From positions 124,001-188,000 of the forward strand of contig JAHHHY010000011.1 in NCBI GenBank assembly GCA_019359125.1: a DNA stretch of 64,000 nucleotides, written 5' to 3'. The notes under the pieces are model-generated. The model did not search any database and was not told the DNA's origin. It saw nothing but the letters and a program-made list of their open reading frames with translations. Within the stretch, counting starts at the first letter, position 1; the number at the start of each line of letters is the position of its first letter. Shown here in pieces: positions 52,390 through 60,245 of this stretch. The stretch comes from Pleurocapsa minor GSE-CHR-MK 17-07R (GTDB lineage: Bacteria > Chloroflexota > Anaerolineae > Aggregatilineales > Phototrophicaceae). A program made the translations under genes and the position numbers.

Positions 52390-52443
52390 TTATCATAGTC
52401 ATAGTGCTGACCGGCTTTATCCTGCCTGGCCCAGAGGGATTCC

Positions 52444-53007
52444 ATGGAAACTAAGAGAGAATTGTCGCCTGAACAGCGTGACGACCTGCTGACCACGCTG
52501 AAGATGCGTTTTGAGAAGAACATGCAGCACCATCCTGGCCTTGAGTGGGCGGCTATCCAGACAAAGCTGGAGGCCAGCCCGGCAAAACTATGGTCACTCT
52601 CTGAAATGGAGCGCACCGGCGGTGAACCGGATGTCATCGGTCGTGACCGGGAGACAGGCGAATACATCTTCTGCGATTGCTCCCCCGAAAGCCCGGACGG
52701 CCGCAGAAGCTTTTGCTATGACCGCCAGGCGCTGGACGCGAGGAAAGAAGCCAAGCCCAAGAATAATGCGCTGGATATGGCCGCTGACATCGGCATCGAG
52801 ATTCTGACGGAAGACCAGTATCGGGAGCTGCAAACGCTTGGGAAATTCGATACCAAAACATCGAGCTGGCTGAAAACTCCACCGGAGATCAGAAAACTGG
52901 GCGGCGCGATTTTTGGTGACCGCCGCTACAACACGGTGTTCATGTATCACAACGGGGCGGAATCGTATTACGCATCCCGTGGCTTTCGCGGGGCGCTGAG
53001 GGTATAA
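52444..53007 (+). CDS. DUF4256 domain-containing protein
   Basis: A 187-residue protein that matches DUF4256 along its full length: LKMRFEKNMQHHPGLEWA, KLWSLSEMERTGGEPDVIG, SPESPDGRRSFCYDRQALD, NNALDMAADIGIEILTEDQY and KLGGAIFGDRRYNTVFMYHN. The family is highly conserved and its function is unknown. The ATG follows CAGAGGGAT. The gene is alone, and its composition is slightly lower in GC than its neighbours, compatible with transfer. Confidence 0.92.
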   Translation: METKRELSPEQRDDLLTTLKMRFEKNMQHHPGLEWAAIQTKLEASPAKLWSLSEMERTGGEPDVIGRDRETGEYIFCDCSPESPDGRRSFCYDRQALDARKEAKPKNNALDMAADIGIEILTEDQYRELQTLGKFDTKTSSWLKTPPEIRKLGGAIFGDRRYNTVFMYHNGAESYYASRGFRGALRV

Positions 53008-53266
53008 GCGCTGCGTGCATGGGCGTCTGTACAGATGCCTGAATTTCCGGCCAGCCTGCCTGAAAATGGACTGTGCGGCAGGGCCAGCCTGCAAGTAGAA
53101 TTAGGCTGGCCTCACTCGCCTCATAGGTACGAATCAGGCGCTGCCCGCCTGCTGCTTTGGCTTTCGCGCCGCTGGATGTGCGCTGGCCGGATGGCGTCGT
53201 GACGCAGCGCAATCCAGAACCATCGCCCTTCAATCATCATCACCCGTTCGTGAAAGGACCCTATCT

Positions 53267-54562
53267 ATGCCCAAGATCACTTTTATCGGCGCAGGGAGCA
53301 CGGTGTTTGCCAAAAACCTGCTCGGCGACATCCTCGGATTCCCCGAACTGGCCCACAGCGACATCTCGCTGTTTGACATCGACGAGAACCGCCTGAAGAC
53401 CTCGAACATTGTGGCGCACAAGGTGGCTGAGGCGCTGGATGCGAAGCCGACAATCACCAGCACCACCGACCGCCGCGAAGCCCTCGATGGGGCCGACTAT
53501 GCCATCTGCATGATTCAGGTGGGCGGCTACAAGCCCAGCACTGTGGTTGACTTTGAAGTGCCGAAGAAATACGGCCTGCGCCAGACCATCGCCGACACGC
53601 TGGGCATCGGCGGCATCATGCGCGGCCTGCGCACGATTCCGGTGCTGCTGGATATGTGCCGCGACATGGAAGAACTGTGCCCGGATGTGACCTTCCTCCA
53701 GTATGTCAACCCGATGGCGATGAACTGCTGGGCCATCAACCGCGCCACCAAGATCAAGACGGTCGGCCTGTGCCACAGCGTGCCCCACACCGCTGGCGAG
53801 CTGGCCGCCGATATCGGCGTCCCGGTGGAAGAAATCAACTACATCGTGGCGGGCATCAACCATGTCGCCTACTACCTGAAGTTCGAGCGTAACGGCGAGG
53901 ACCTGTATCCGCTCATCCGCCAGGTAATCGAGGAAGGTCGCGTGCCCGCAACCAACCGCGTGCGCTATGAGATGTTCAAGCGCCTCGGCTATTTTGTCAC
54001 CGAGAGCAGCGAGCACTTCAGCGAGTACACGCCGTGGTTCATCAAGCGTGACCGCCCGGACATGATCGAAGAATTCAACATTCCGCTGGACGAGTACATC
54101 CGCCGCTGCGAGAACCAGATCGCGGACTGGGAACAGCAGCGCCAGGAGCTGGAAAGCGGCTCGGCGATTGAAGTGAAGCGCAGCGTGGAATACGGCTCCG
54201 GCATCATCCACAGCCTGGAGACGGGCACGCCGCGCGTGATTTACGGCAACGTCAGCAACGACGGCCTGATCGATAATCTGCCGAACGGCTGCTGCGTGGA
54301 AGTGCCGGTGCTGGTTGACAAGAACGGCCTCCAGCCCACCAAGATTGGCGCGCTGCCGCCCCAGCTGGCCGCTATGATGCAGACGAATATCAACGTGCAG
54401 GCGCTGACCGTGGAAGCCGCGCTGACCGGCCGCCGCGACCACATTTATCACGCCGCCATGTTTGACCCGCACACCGCCGCCGAGCTGTCGCTGGAGCAGA
54501 TCCACAATCTGGTGGACGACCTGATCGAGGCGCACGGCGACTGGCTGCCGGGATATCAGTAG
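53267..54562 (+). CDS. melA: GH4 family alpha-galactosidase-like glycosidase
   Basis: A 431-residue NAD- and Mn-dependent glycosidase of family GH4. It starts with a Rossmann motif (ITFIGAGSTVFAKNLLGDIL) and has the acidic FDIDENRL. The GH4 signatures are FLQYVNPMAMNCWAINR, TVGLCHSVPHTAGELA with the metal Cys and His, and INYIVAGINHVAYYLKFE. Alpha-galactosidase is the best match by motif; alpha-galacturonidase or alpha-glucosidase are alternatives. A GAAAGGAC ribosome site precedes the ATG. It faces the sugar ABC transporter operon, with which it may share a substrate. Confidence 0.82.
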   Translation: MPKITFIGAGSTVFAKNLLGDILGFPELAHSDISLFDIDENRLKTSNIVAHKVAEALDAKPTITSTTDRREALDGADYAICMIQVGGYKPSTVVDFEVPKKYGLRQTIADTLGIGGIMRGLRTIPVLLDMCRDMEELCPDVTFLQYVNPMAMNCWAINRATKIKTVGLCHSVPHTAGELAADIGVPVEEINYIVAGINHVAYYLKFERNGEDLYPLIRQVIEEGRVPATNRVRYEMFKRLGYFVTESSEHFSEYTPWFIKRDRPDMIEEFNIPLDEYIRRCENQIADWEQQRQELESGSAIEVKRSVEYGSGIIHSLETGTPRVIYGNVSNDGLIDNLPNGCCVEVPVLVDKNGLQPTKIGALPPQLAAMMQTNINVQALTVEAALTGRRDHIYHAAMFDPHTAAELSLEQIHNLVDDLIEAHGDWLPGYQ

Positions 54563-54599
54563 GGCGGGGAAGCAGTTAAAAGGGGAAAGTTAAAAGGCA

Positions 54600-54632
54600 A
54601 AAAGGGGCAGGTCTGGTCAGGCCTGCCCTTTT
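54600..54632 (+). terminator. Terminator of the GH4 glycosidase gene
   Basis: AAAAGGGGCAGG pairs with CCTGCCCTTTT with one bulged G across a 10-base loop. It lies 37 bases after the GH4 stop. Confidence 0.6.
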
Positions 54633-54689
54633 GATGGAAGCTAATCACACATGCTATGAGGTATCTGTATTTTGCTTTCGCCGGGATAA

Positions 54690-54990
54690 CGGACAACGCC
54701 CGCGTTGTCCCTACGAGGTGCGGGCCCGAATGGGTAGGGACGAGGCCCGCCTCGTCCGCCGAGTGCGCGAGGTAAAGGGACAGCGGACAACGCGGGCGTT
54801 GTCCCTACAGAATCATGTTTCGCCGTAGGGACGAGGCCTGCCTCGTCCGCCGAATGCGCGAGGTAAAGGGGCAGCGGACAACGCGGGCGTTGTCCCTACA
54901 GAATCATGTTTCGCCGTAGGGACGAGGCCCGCCTCGTCCGCCGAATGCGCGAGGTAAAGGGGCAGCGGACAACGCGGGCGTTGTCCCTAC
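54690..54990. repeat. Tandem array of REP-like hairpins, about 91-base units
   Basis: Hairpin C (CGGACAACGC/GCGTTGTCC then CTAC) occurs at 54690, 54784, 54875 and 54966, alternating with hairpin A in the opposite orientation (GTAG then GGACGAGGC/GCCTCGTCCG) at 54734, 54824 and about 54915. The two hairpin types are those of the 43.7 kb array with their order swapped. Spacers AGAATCATGTTTCGCC and GAATGCGCGAGGTAAAGG are repeated nearly exactly. Confidence 0.92.
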
Positions 54991-55022
54991 CTTCGCCTTT
55001 TAACTTTTAACGCTCTCTCCCC

Positions 55023-56090
55023 TCACCCCTTCACCGCGCCTGACAGGCCGCGGATAAACTGGCGCTGGAAGACGAGGAACAGCAGGATGATCGGCACGGT
55101 GGCCACCATCACGCCGGCCGCCACGGTGCGCAGGTTGCCGGTGAACGCGCCTTCCAGGAAGGCCAGGCCGACCGGCAGCGTGAACATCGCCTCATTGCGC
55201 AGCATCAGCAGCGGCCACAGGAAGCTGTTCCACGAGCCGACGAAGCTGAAAATCGCCAGCGTCGCCAGGCCGGGGCGAATCAGCGGTAGCAGGATGCGCC
55301 ACCAGATGCCGAACTCGCTGGCCCCGTCGATGCGCGCCGACTCCATAATCTCGTTGGGGATCGACTGATACGTCTGGCGCAGCAGGAAGATGCCGAACGC
55401 ATTCGCGCCAAACGGGATAATCAGCCCGTGCAGCGTGTCGGCAAAGCCAAAAATATTGACCGACATGATGAAGGTAGGAATCAGCGTGAGCTGGTCGGGA
55501 AAGACCAGCGTCGCCAGAATCAGGTAAAACGCCGTGTCTCGCCCTTTGAAGCGCATTTTCGCCAGCGGATACGCGGCCAGCGAGCACGTCAGCAGTTGCA
55601 GCGTGACCACCGAAAAGGCGACGACCAGGCTGTTGAAGATATAGCGCGGCAGATTGACATCGGTCCACACGCGATAGTAATTGGCGGTCGTGGCCGGGAA
55701 GGCATACTGGCTGAGCGTGGTGCCCAGCAGCAGCTCATTCTGGTCGCCATAGTCGCGCCACCAGCCGAGGCCGGTGCCTTCCGGCAGGGTGCCGTCCCAC
55801 GGCAGGGCAGTGTAGCTGCCTTCCTGTGTCGCGGTGCGCTGGCCTTCGCCCCAGCCGATCAGCCCGGGATAGGGGATGATTTCCGGCGGCTGATTGGCAC
55901 GGAAGACATTGGCCGAGTTCGGGCGCACGCTCATCAGCGCCGTCCACAGGAAGGGCACCGCGGTCACCAGCCCGAACAGCACCATGATGGTGTACCAGCC
56001 GGTTTTTCCCAGCCAGCGGCCGCGGGGTTTCCGGACGCGGGGTGGCGCGGCCAGCGCGATGTCGGCGGTCTTAGGGCTGCTCAGGTTCAT
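55023..56090 (-). CDS. Sugar ABC transporter permease, MalG type
   Basis: A 355-residue permease with six membrane helices and the EAA loop ESARIDGASEFGIWWRILLP. A long outer loop (about residues 60-140, NSANVFRANQPPEIIPYPGL) sits between helices 1 and 2, as in some members. Together with the MalF-type partner it forms the channel of a carbohydrate importer; the ATPase subunit is not in the window and is probably a shared MsmK-like protein. It overlaps the upstream permease by 20 bases. Confidence 0.92.
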   Translation of the reverse strand: MNLSSPKTADIALAAPPRVRKPRGRWLGKTGWYTIMVLFGLVTAVPFLWTALMSVRPNSANVFRANQPPEIIPYPGLIGWGEGQRTATQEGSYTALPWDGTLPEGTGLGWWRDYGDQNELLLGTTLSQYAFPATTANYYRVWTDVNLPRYIFNSLVVAFSVVTLQLLTCSLAAYPLAKMRFKGRDTAFYLILATLVFPDQLTLIPTFIMSVNIFGFADTLHGLIIPFGANAFGIFLLRQTYQSIPNEIMESARIDGASEFGIWWRILLPLIRPGLATLAIFSFVGSWNSFLWPLLMLRNEAMFTLPVGLAFLEGAFTGNLRTVAAGVMVATVPIILLFLVFQRQFIRGLSGAVKG

Positions 56091-57012
56091 GGTTGTTGCG
56101 CTCCAGATAACGCAGATTCAGCAGGGAAAACACGACGGTGATGATCGAGAACACCACCGCGATAGCCGCCGCATAGCCCATCTCCAGGTTGGTGAAGGCC
56201 TGGCGGTACAGGTAGAACATCAGCGTCAGCGCGCTGTCCAGCAGGCCGGCGGTGCCGTCGGTCATCACCCAGATTTCCTCGAACACCTTCAGCGCGGAAA
56301 TCGACGAGATGATGGCCACGAAGATGATCGACGGGCGGATGCCGGGCACGGTGATGTGCCAGTGCTGCTGGAAGCGGTTGGCGCCATCCAGCGCGGCCGC
56401 CTCATACAGCTCCTCCGGCACCGACTGGAGCGCGGCAAGGAACACGATCATATAGAAGCCGATGCCGCGCCAGATCGTCACCAGCATGATCGAGACCAGC
56501 GTGGAATTTGGATGCGTGAGGAAGTTGATGGGCGCGTCGATGATGCCCAGCGACGTCAGCACGCCGTTCAGCAGGCCAGCCGGCTCGGCAAACACAAACT
56601 CGAAGATCATGCCCACGGCCACCACCGAGGTGACCGCCGGGATGTAGTAAATCGTGCGGAAGATATACACGCCGCGCAGTCGCCGGTTGACGACAATAGC
56701 CAGCGAGATCGACAGCACGATCAGGATGGGAGTGACGCTCAGGTAGATAAAAGAATTGCGCAGGCCCTGCCAGAACAGCGGGTCCTGAAACAGCGTCTCG
56801 TAATTGGCAAAGCCCACCCATTCCGGGCTGGTCAGCAGGTCATAGCGGGTGAAGCTGAGGTAAATCGCCACGATCAGCGGGATAAACAAAAACACGATCA
56901 GGAATGCGAAAGCAGGCGCCAGGAAGCCATAAGCCGTGATGTGCTTGCGCACACTGCGCGCACGCCTGCCCCGTTCCAGTTCTTCGTTGCTTAACAAGGT
57001 GTTGGCGGCCAA
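56071..57012 (-). CDS. Sugar ABC transporter permease, MalF type
   Basis: A 313-residue permease with six helices and the EAA loop (EAAALDGANRFQQHWHITVP). It starts MAANTLLSNEELERGRRARS, a basic cytoplasmic leader. It is the second component of the importer, transcribed after the binding protein and before the MalG-type permease. Confidence 0.92.
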   Translation of the reverse strand: MAANTLLSNEELERGRRARSVRKHITAYGFLAPAFAFLIVFLFIPLIVAIYLSFTRYDLLTSPEWVGFANYETLFQDPLFWQGLRNSFIYLSVTPILIVLSISLAIVVNRRLRGVYIFRTIYYIPAVTSVVAVGMIFEFVFAEPAGLLNGVLTSLGIIDAPINFLTHPNSTLVSIMLVTIWRGIGFYMIVFLAALQSVPEELYEAAALDGANRFQQHWHITVPGIRPSIIFVAIISSISALKVFEEIWVMTDGTAGLLDSALTLMFYLYRQAFTNLEMGYAAAIAVVFSIITVVFSLLNLRYLERNNHEPEQP

Positions 57013-57079
57013 TGGTCACGTCCCTGTCTTGGAATGTAATTTCTCGCGTGCGTTGTCAGTGTTTGGGAATCAGCAGCGC

Positions 57080-57159
57080 CTGTGCGGGCGGCGGACGGGG
57101 AAATCATCTCCCGGGCCACCCGCACAGACCGTGGGGCAAGGCGAATGCTCGCCCCACGG
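57080..57159 (-). promoter_or_regulatory. Two intercistronic hairpins between binding protein and permeases
   Basis: CCGTGGGGC/GCCCCACGG (57129-57159) and CTGTGCGGG/CCCGCACAG (57080-57127) lie in the 165-base gap after the binding-protein stop. Neither has a T-run. Such structures usually stabilise the upstream mRNA so that the binding protein is made in excess of the permeases. Confidence 0.6.
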
Positions 57160-57177
57160 AAAAGCCTGTAACGGGTG

Positions 57178-58566
57178 TTACTGGGCCGCGAGGATGGCGT
57201 TGATGCGGCTGGCCATCGCGTCCAGGGCTTCCTGCGAGGACTTCACACCCAGCAGTGCGGCCTGGAATTCGCCCAGCACGATCTGTTCCACTTCCGCCAG
57301 CTGCGGGAAGTCCAGGATGCCGGTATTGACGGCGGTGCTGAAGTACTCGCCCGCCAGCGGACGGAGCTGGTCGGTCAGCGAGGGGCCGCCTTCGGTGAAG
57401 AACGGATCCTCATAGCTGACCAGGTTGGACGAATAGATCGGCACTTCGCGCGAGAAGGCGGTCTGCACGTCGGCGTTGGTCACGAACTGGGCAAACGCCA
57501 GCGCGGCATTCGGATACTGGGTGGAGGCGGGGATCGCCAGCGTCTGCACGCCGCCGATGCTGGTGATGTTGGCCGCGCCCACGAACTGCTGGCCCAGGAA
57601 CAGGCTCTCGAACACTTCGGGGTTGTTTTCTTCCACCAGGCGGAACAGCTGCGGGCCGGTCTGCAGCAGCAGGATTTCGCCCTGGCTGAACGAGTCGATC
57701 ATGTCGCGCACATCGTCGGTCAGGCTGACGCGGGGGATGCAGTCTTCGTCCAGCAGGCGCTTGTATTCATCGAGGATGGCAGCCGCGGCCGGGTCTTCGT
57801 TGAACACGACAGCGCTGCGGTCTTCGTTGTACACGGGGATGCCTTCACCGATGAAGGTGTTCAGCACGCCCAGGCCAGCCAGCTCGCCCCACGGGAACGA
57901 ATAGGCATAGTAAGCGCCACCGCTCTGTTCGCGCACATCGCAGGCAAACTGATAGGCGTCGGCCCAGGTGGTGGGGATGTCTTCAGCGGCGATGCCCAGT
58001 TCTTCAGCGATCAGGCCATTGACCGCCATCACGTTCGAGAAGGCCAGGTACCACGGCAGGTGATAGGTCACGCCTTCAAACGTCACCTTCTCCCACGCGC
58101 CGTCCACATATTCTTCGCGCAGCTCGGGATACGCTGCGCCCAGCGCTTCATCGGTGTTCAGCAGCACGCCGGCTTCGGCGAATTCCGCAACCCAGCCGTC
58201 GCTCATGTTGATGACGTCAGCGGGGTTGCCAGCGGCAAAGCTGTTGCGGATATTGTCGCGTGCGCCAGCGGCAGGCTGGCCTTCCAGCACCACGGTCACG
58301 CCAGGATAGGTTGCTTCAAAGTTGGCGATGATCTGGTTCAGATAATCTTCAAAGTCAGGGGTGAGGGCCCACGGCCAGAAGCGGATGGTGGCGCCATCTT
58401 CCACGCCATCGATCACGCGCCAGCGCGCATAGTCTTCTTCGGTCGGGCTCCAGAAATTACCCGACAGGTCACGGTTGGGGCGGTCTTCACGTTCCTGGGC
58501 GGCCACCGGGGCAATCGCCATGGCTGCGGCCAGCATCAGTAAGGGGGCAACGAGCAGTTTCTTCAT
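57178..58566 (-). CDS. Extracellular solute-binding protein, family 1
   Basis: A 462-residue binding protein with a signal peptide (MKKLLVAPLLMLAAAMAIAP, cut near AAQ-E). There is no lipobox Cys at the cut site, so it may be free or anchored by its N-terminus. The body has the periplasmic-binding fold (VLEGQPAAGARDNIRNSFAA, NPADVINMSDGWVAEFAEAG, YPNAALAFAQFVTNADVQTA). It captures a carbohydrate for the two permeases downstream. The Met at 58566 is preferred over 58584 because it starts the signal peptide; GGAGG lies about 12 bases upstream. Confidence 0.9.
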   Translation of the reverse strand: MKKLLVAPLLMLAAAMAIAPVAAQEREDRPNRDLSGNFWSPTEEDYARWRVIDGVEDGATIRFWPWALTPDFEDYLNQIIANFEATYPGVTVVLEGQPAAGARDNIRNSFAAGNPADVINMSDGWVAEFAEAGVLLNTDEALGAAYPELREEYVDGAWEKVTFEGVTYHLPWYLAFSNVMAVNGLIAEELGIAAEDIPTTWADAYQFACDVREQSGGAYYAYSFPWGELAGLGVLNTFIGEGIPVYNEDRSAVVFNEDPAAAAILDEYKRLLDEDCIPRVSLTDDVRDMIDSFSQGEILLLQTGPQLFRLVEENNPEVFESLFLGQQFVGAANITSIGGVQTLAIPASTQYPNAALAFAQFVTNADVQTAFSREVPIYSSNLVSYEDPFFTEGGPSLTDQLRPLAGEYFSTAVNTGILDFPQLAEVEQIVLGEFQAALLGVKSSQEALDAMASRINAILAAQ

Positions 58567-58726
58567 TTGTCTAACTTCCTCCAAAATCGTACGTGGTCTT
58601 GCTTACGACTGAAACGGTAATGAATCCTCATCCGTGTGACGCCTCAGTAAAATGCGTGCCTTCCTTTCCCGGCCTCTGCCGAACCCTGTGTGAAGCCTTC
58701 ACCTGCCATCGAGCAGTGAGATCCAC

Positions 58727-59488
58727 CTAATCCATGATGGGGATGCGCGTGTTCACGCGGAAGAAATAGCGGCAGCGATCCCCGCGCACCACCGCCTTGG
58801 ACATTTCAATCGGGATGTTGTCGGCTGAATAGGCCACCACCCGCACCAGCATGGCCGGCGCATTCATCGGCACGCCCAGGTTATAGGCCTCGTAGGCATT
58901 GGGCAGCGTGGGCTCCATGGTGTGCTCGGCTTCCTGCACCACCAGGCCATAGTCATTTTTGAGGACGCGATACAGGCTTTCATTTTCCACATCGGCCTGC
59001 ATCAGGCCGGGGAACATGCCGTACGACAGGTACGACGTCTCGATCATCAGCGGCTCGTCGTTCAGCAGGCGCAGCCGCTTGAGCATGATGACGCGGTCAT
59101 CCGGCTTCAGATGCAGGCGGTGGGCGATCAGCGGCTCAGGGGTGATGACCTCGCGGTGCAGCAGGCGCGACGACGGATTCATGCCCGCTTCGTGCATGCG
59201 CTGGCTGAAACCGACCACCGTAGGCGTAAACGGCTTGAAGCTGGCCACGAACGAGCCGGTGCCCTGGCGCCGATCCACCACGCCCTTGCGCACCAGCCCG
59301 TCCAGCGCCTGGCGCACGGTCATGCGGTTGACGCCATAGACCTCGCTGAGCTGGCGCTCTGACGGCAGCGGATCACCTGTGTTCAGCAGGTTGCTGTCGA
59401 TGAGCTGCAGCAGGTTATCCTGTATCTGCTGATACAGGGGCAGCGTCGAATCGGGGGTGAGGCGCAGAAAATTCAAAACATTTGACAT
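58727..59488 (-). CDS. GntR-family regulator with UTRA domain
   Basis: A 253-residue regulator. The winged helix lies at about residues 12-78 (LPLYQQIQDNLLQLIDSNLL, PLPSERQLSEVYGVNRMTVR, LVRKGVVDRRQGTGSFV). The UTRA ligand domain follows (VIMLKRLRLLNDEPLMIETS, YGLVVQEAEHTMEPTLPNAY). This HutC/NagR/DasR subfamily often senses amino-sugar phosphates. It lies between the NanE gene and the binding-protein gene on the same strand, so it probably controls the transporter and amino-sugar genes. The ATG at 59488 is used; a TTG at 59497 is also in frame. Confidence 0.9.
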   Translation of the reverse strand: MSNVLNFLRLTPDSTLPLYQQIQDNLLQLIDSNLLNTGDPLPSERQLSEVYGVNRMTVRQALDGLVRKGVVDRRQGTGSFVASFKPFTPTVVGFSQRMHEAGMNPSSRLLHREVITPEPLIAHRLHLKPDDRVIMLKRLRLLNDEPLMIETSYLSYGMFPGLMQADVENESLYRVLKNDYGLVVQEAEHTMEPTLPNAYEAYNLGVPMNAPAMLVRVVAYSADNIPIEMSKAVVRGDRCRYFFRVNTRIPIMD

Positions 59489-59496
59489 AAAATTCA

Positions 59497-59533
59497 ACTG
59501 GTCTATACCGGTATGAAAAGACTATAGACCAGT
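59497..59533. promoter_or_regulatory. Candidate GntR/UTRA operator (DasR/NagR-like box)
   Basis: ACTGGTCTATACCGGT (59497-59512) matches the known DasR consensus ACTGGTCTAGACCAGT at 14 of 16 positions. A second half-site, TATAGACCAGTC, lies at 59523-59533. The outer arms CTGGTCTATA and TATAGACCAG form a perfect inverted repeat. The site is just upstream of the GntR start, in the gap after NanE, so it fits autoregulation and control of the downstream transporter genes. Confidence 0.7.
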
Positions 59534-59545
59534 CTTTTATTTTCG

Positions 59546-60229
59546 TCAAATATCTTTTGCTAGACCTTTAACGAACTGCTCAGTTATCACCTGCGGGCGG
59601 GTGATGGCAGAGCCAACCACGACGGCTGCCGCGCCGTATTCCAGGGCGAGCCGGGCTTCTTCAGGCGTGCGCACGCGCCCCTCGGCGATGACTGGAATAG
59701 ACAGGTGCCGCACCATCATCTGGATGAGCGCGTAATCGGGGCCTTCCAGCTGCGGGCTGTAGTCGGTATAGCCGGACAGCGTCGGCGCGGCCAGGTCTGC
59801 CCCCAGCGCCTGGGCGGCCAGCGCCTCGTCCAGCGTCGAGACATCGGCCAGCACCAGCTTGCCCCGGCTGTGCACGGCCGCGATCTGCGCTTCCAGCGAA
59901 TCGCCATTCGGACGCGGACGCCCGGTGGCATCCAGCGCGACGATATCCGCGCCAGCATCGGCCACCTGCAGCGCATGATCGACTGTGGGGGTGATATACA
60001 CGCCGCTGTCACCATCTTTGTACAGCCCGATCAGCGGCAGGTCCACCAGCGCGCGAATGGCGCGCACATCTTCGGGGCTGTTGGCGCGGATGGCGGCAGC
60101 GCCACCCACCTTGGCGGCCAGCGCCATGCGCGCCATGATGTGCGACCCGTGCAGCGGCTCATCTTCCAGCGCCTGGCACGAGACGATCAGCCGGCCACGC
60201 ACCCGGCTTAAAAATGCCTCGACTTGCAT
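59546..60229 (-). CDS. nanE: N-acetylmannosamine-6-phosphate 2-epimerase
   Basis: A 227-residue TIM barrel that converts ManNAc-6-phosphate to GlcNAc-6-phosphate. Family motifs: [81 protein letters not shown] and [20 protein letters not shown]. The Met at 60229 is chosen because AGGG lies 9 bases upstream. It lies 16 bases after the FAD oxidoreductase gene. With a ROK kinase in the operon it gives a ManNAc to GlcNAc-6-phosphate route. Confidence 0.9.
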   Translation of the reverse strand: MQVEAFLSRVRGRLIVSCQALEDEPLHGSHIMARMALAAKVGGAAAIRANSPEDVRAIRALVDLPLIGLYKDGDSGVYITPTVDHALQVADAGADIVALDATGRPRPNGDSLEAQIAAVHSRGKLVLADVSTLDEALAAQALGADLAAPTLSGYTDYSPQLEGPDYALIQMMVRHLSIPVIAEGRVRTPEEARLALEYGAAAVVVGSAITRPQVITEQFVKGLAKDI

Positions 60230-60245
60230 CCGACACATCCCTTCT

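Larger units (their letters stand above)
51922..52443. other. 522-base gap with hairpin and decayed coding remnant
   Basis: No complete gene is seen. The gap holds inverted half-sites GTGTTTA (52006-52012) and TAAACAC (52048-52054), a long hairpin (52185-52231) and a short leftward coding remnant (52261-52389), each described separately. The part nearest 51922-52000 is AT-rich and probably contains the phosphatase promoter. Confidence 0.6.
54563..55022. other. Intergenic region with terminator and tandem REP array
   Basis: No gene is seen in 460 bases. It contains an A-rich repeat (54575-54600, resembling the complement of 17275-17305), a terminator (54600-54632) and the array at 54690-54990. 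Confidence 0.72.

Noticed and set aside
52055-52398. Small open frames on both strands in the 51.9-52.4 kb gap
   Set aside because: No motif or ribosome site. Only the start-less minus-strand tail before the hairpin looked like a remnant, and it is reported with low confidence.
57175-58542. 455-codon plus-strand frame over the binding-protein gene
   Set aside because: No domain; the minus strand encodes a clear solute-binding protein within a transporter operon.
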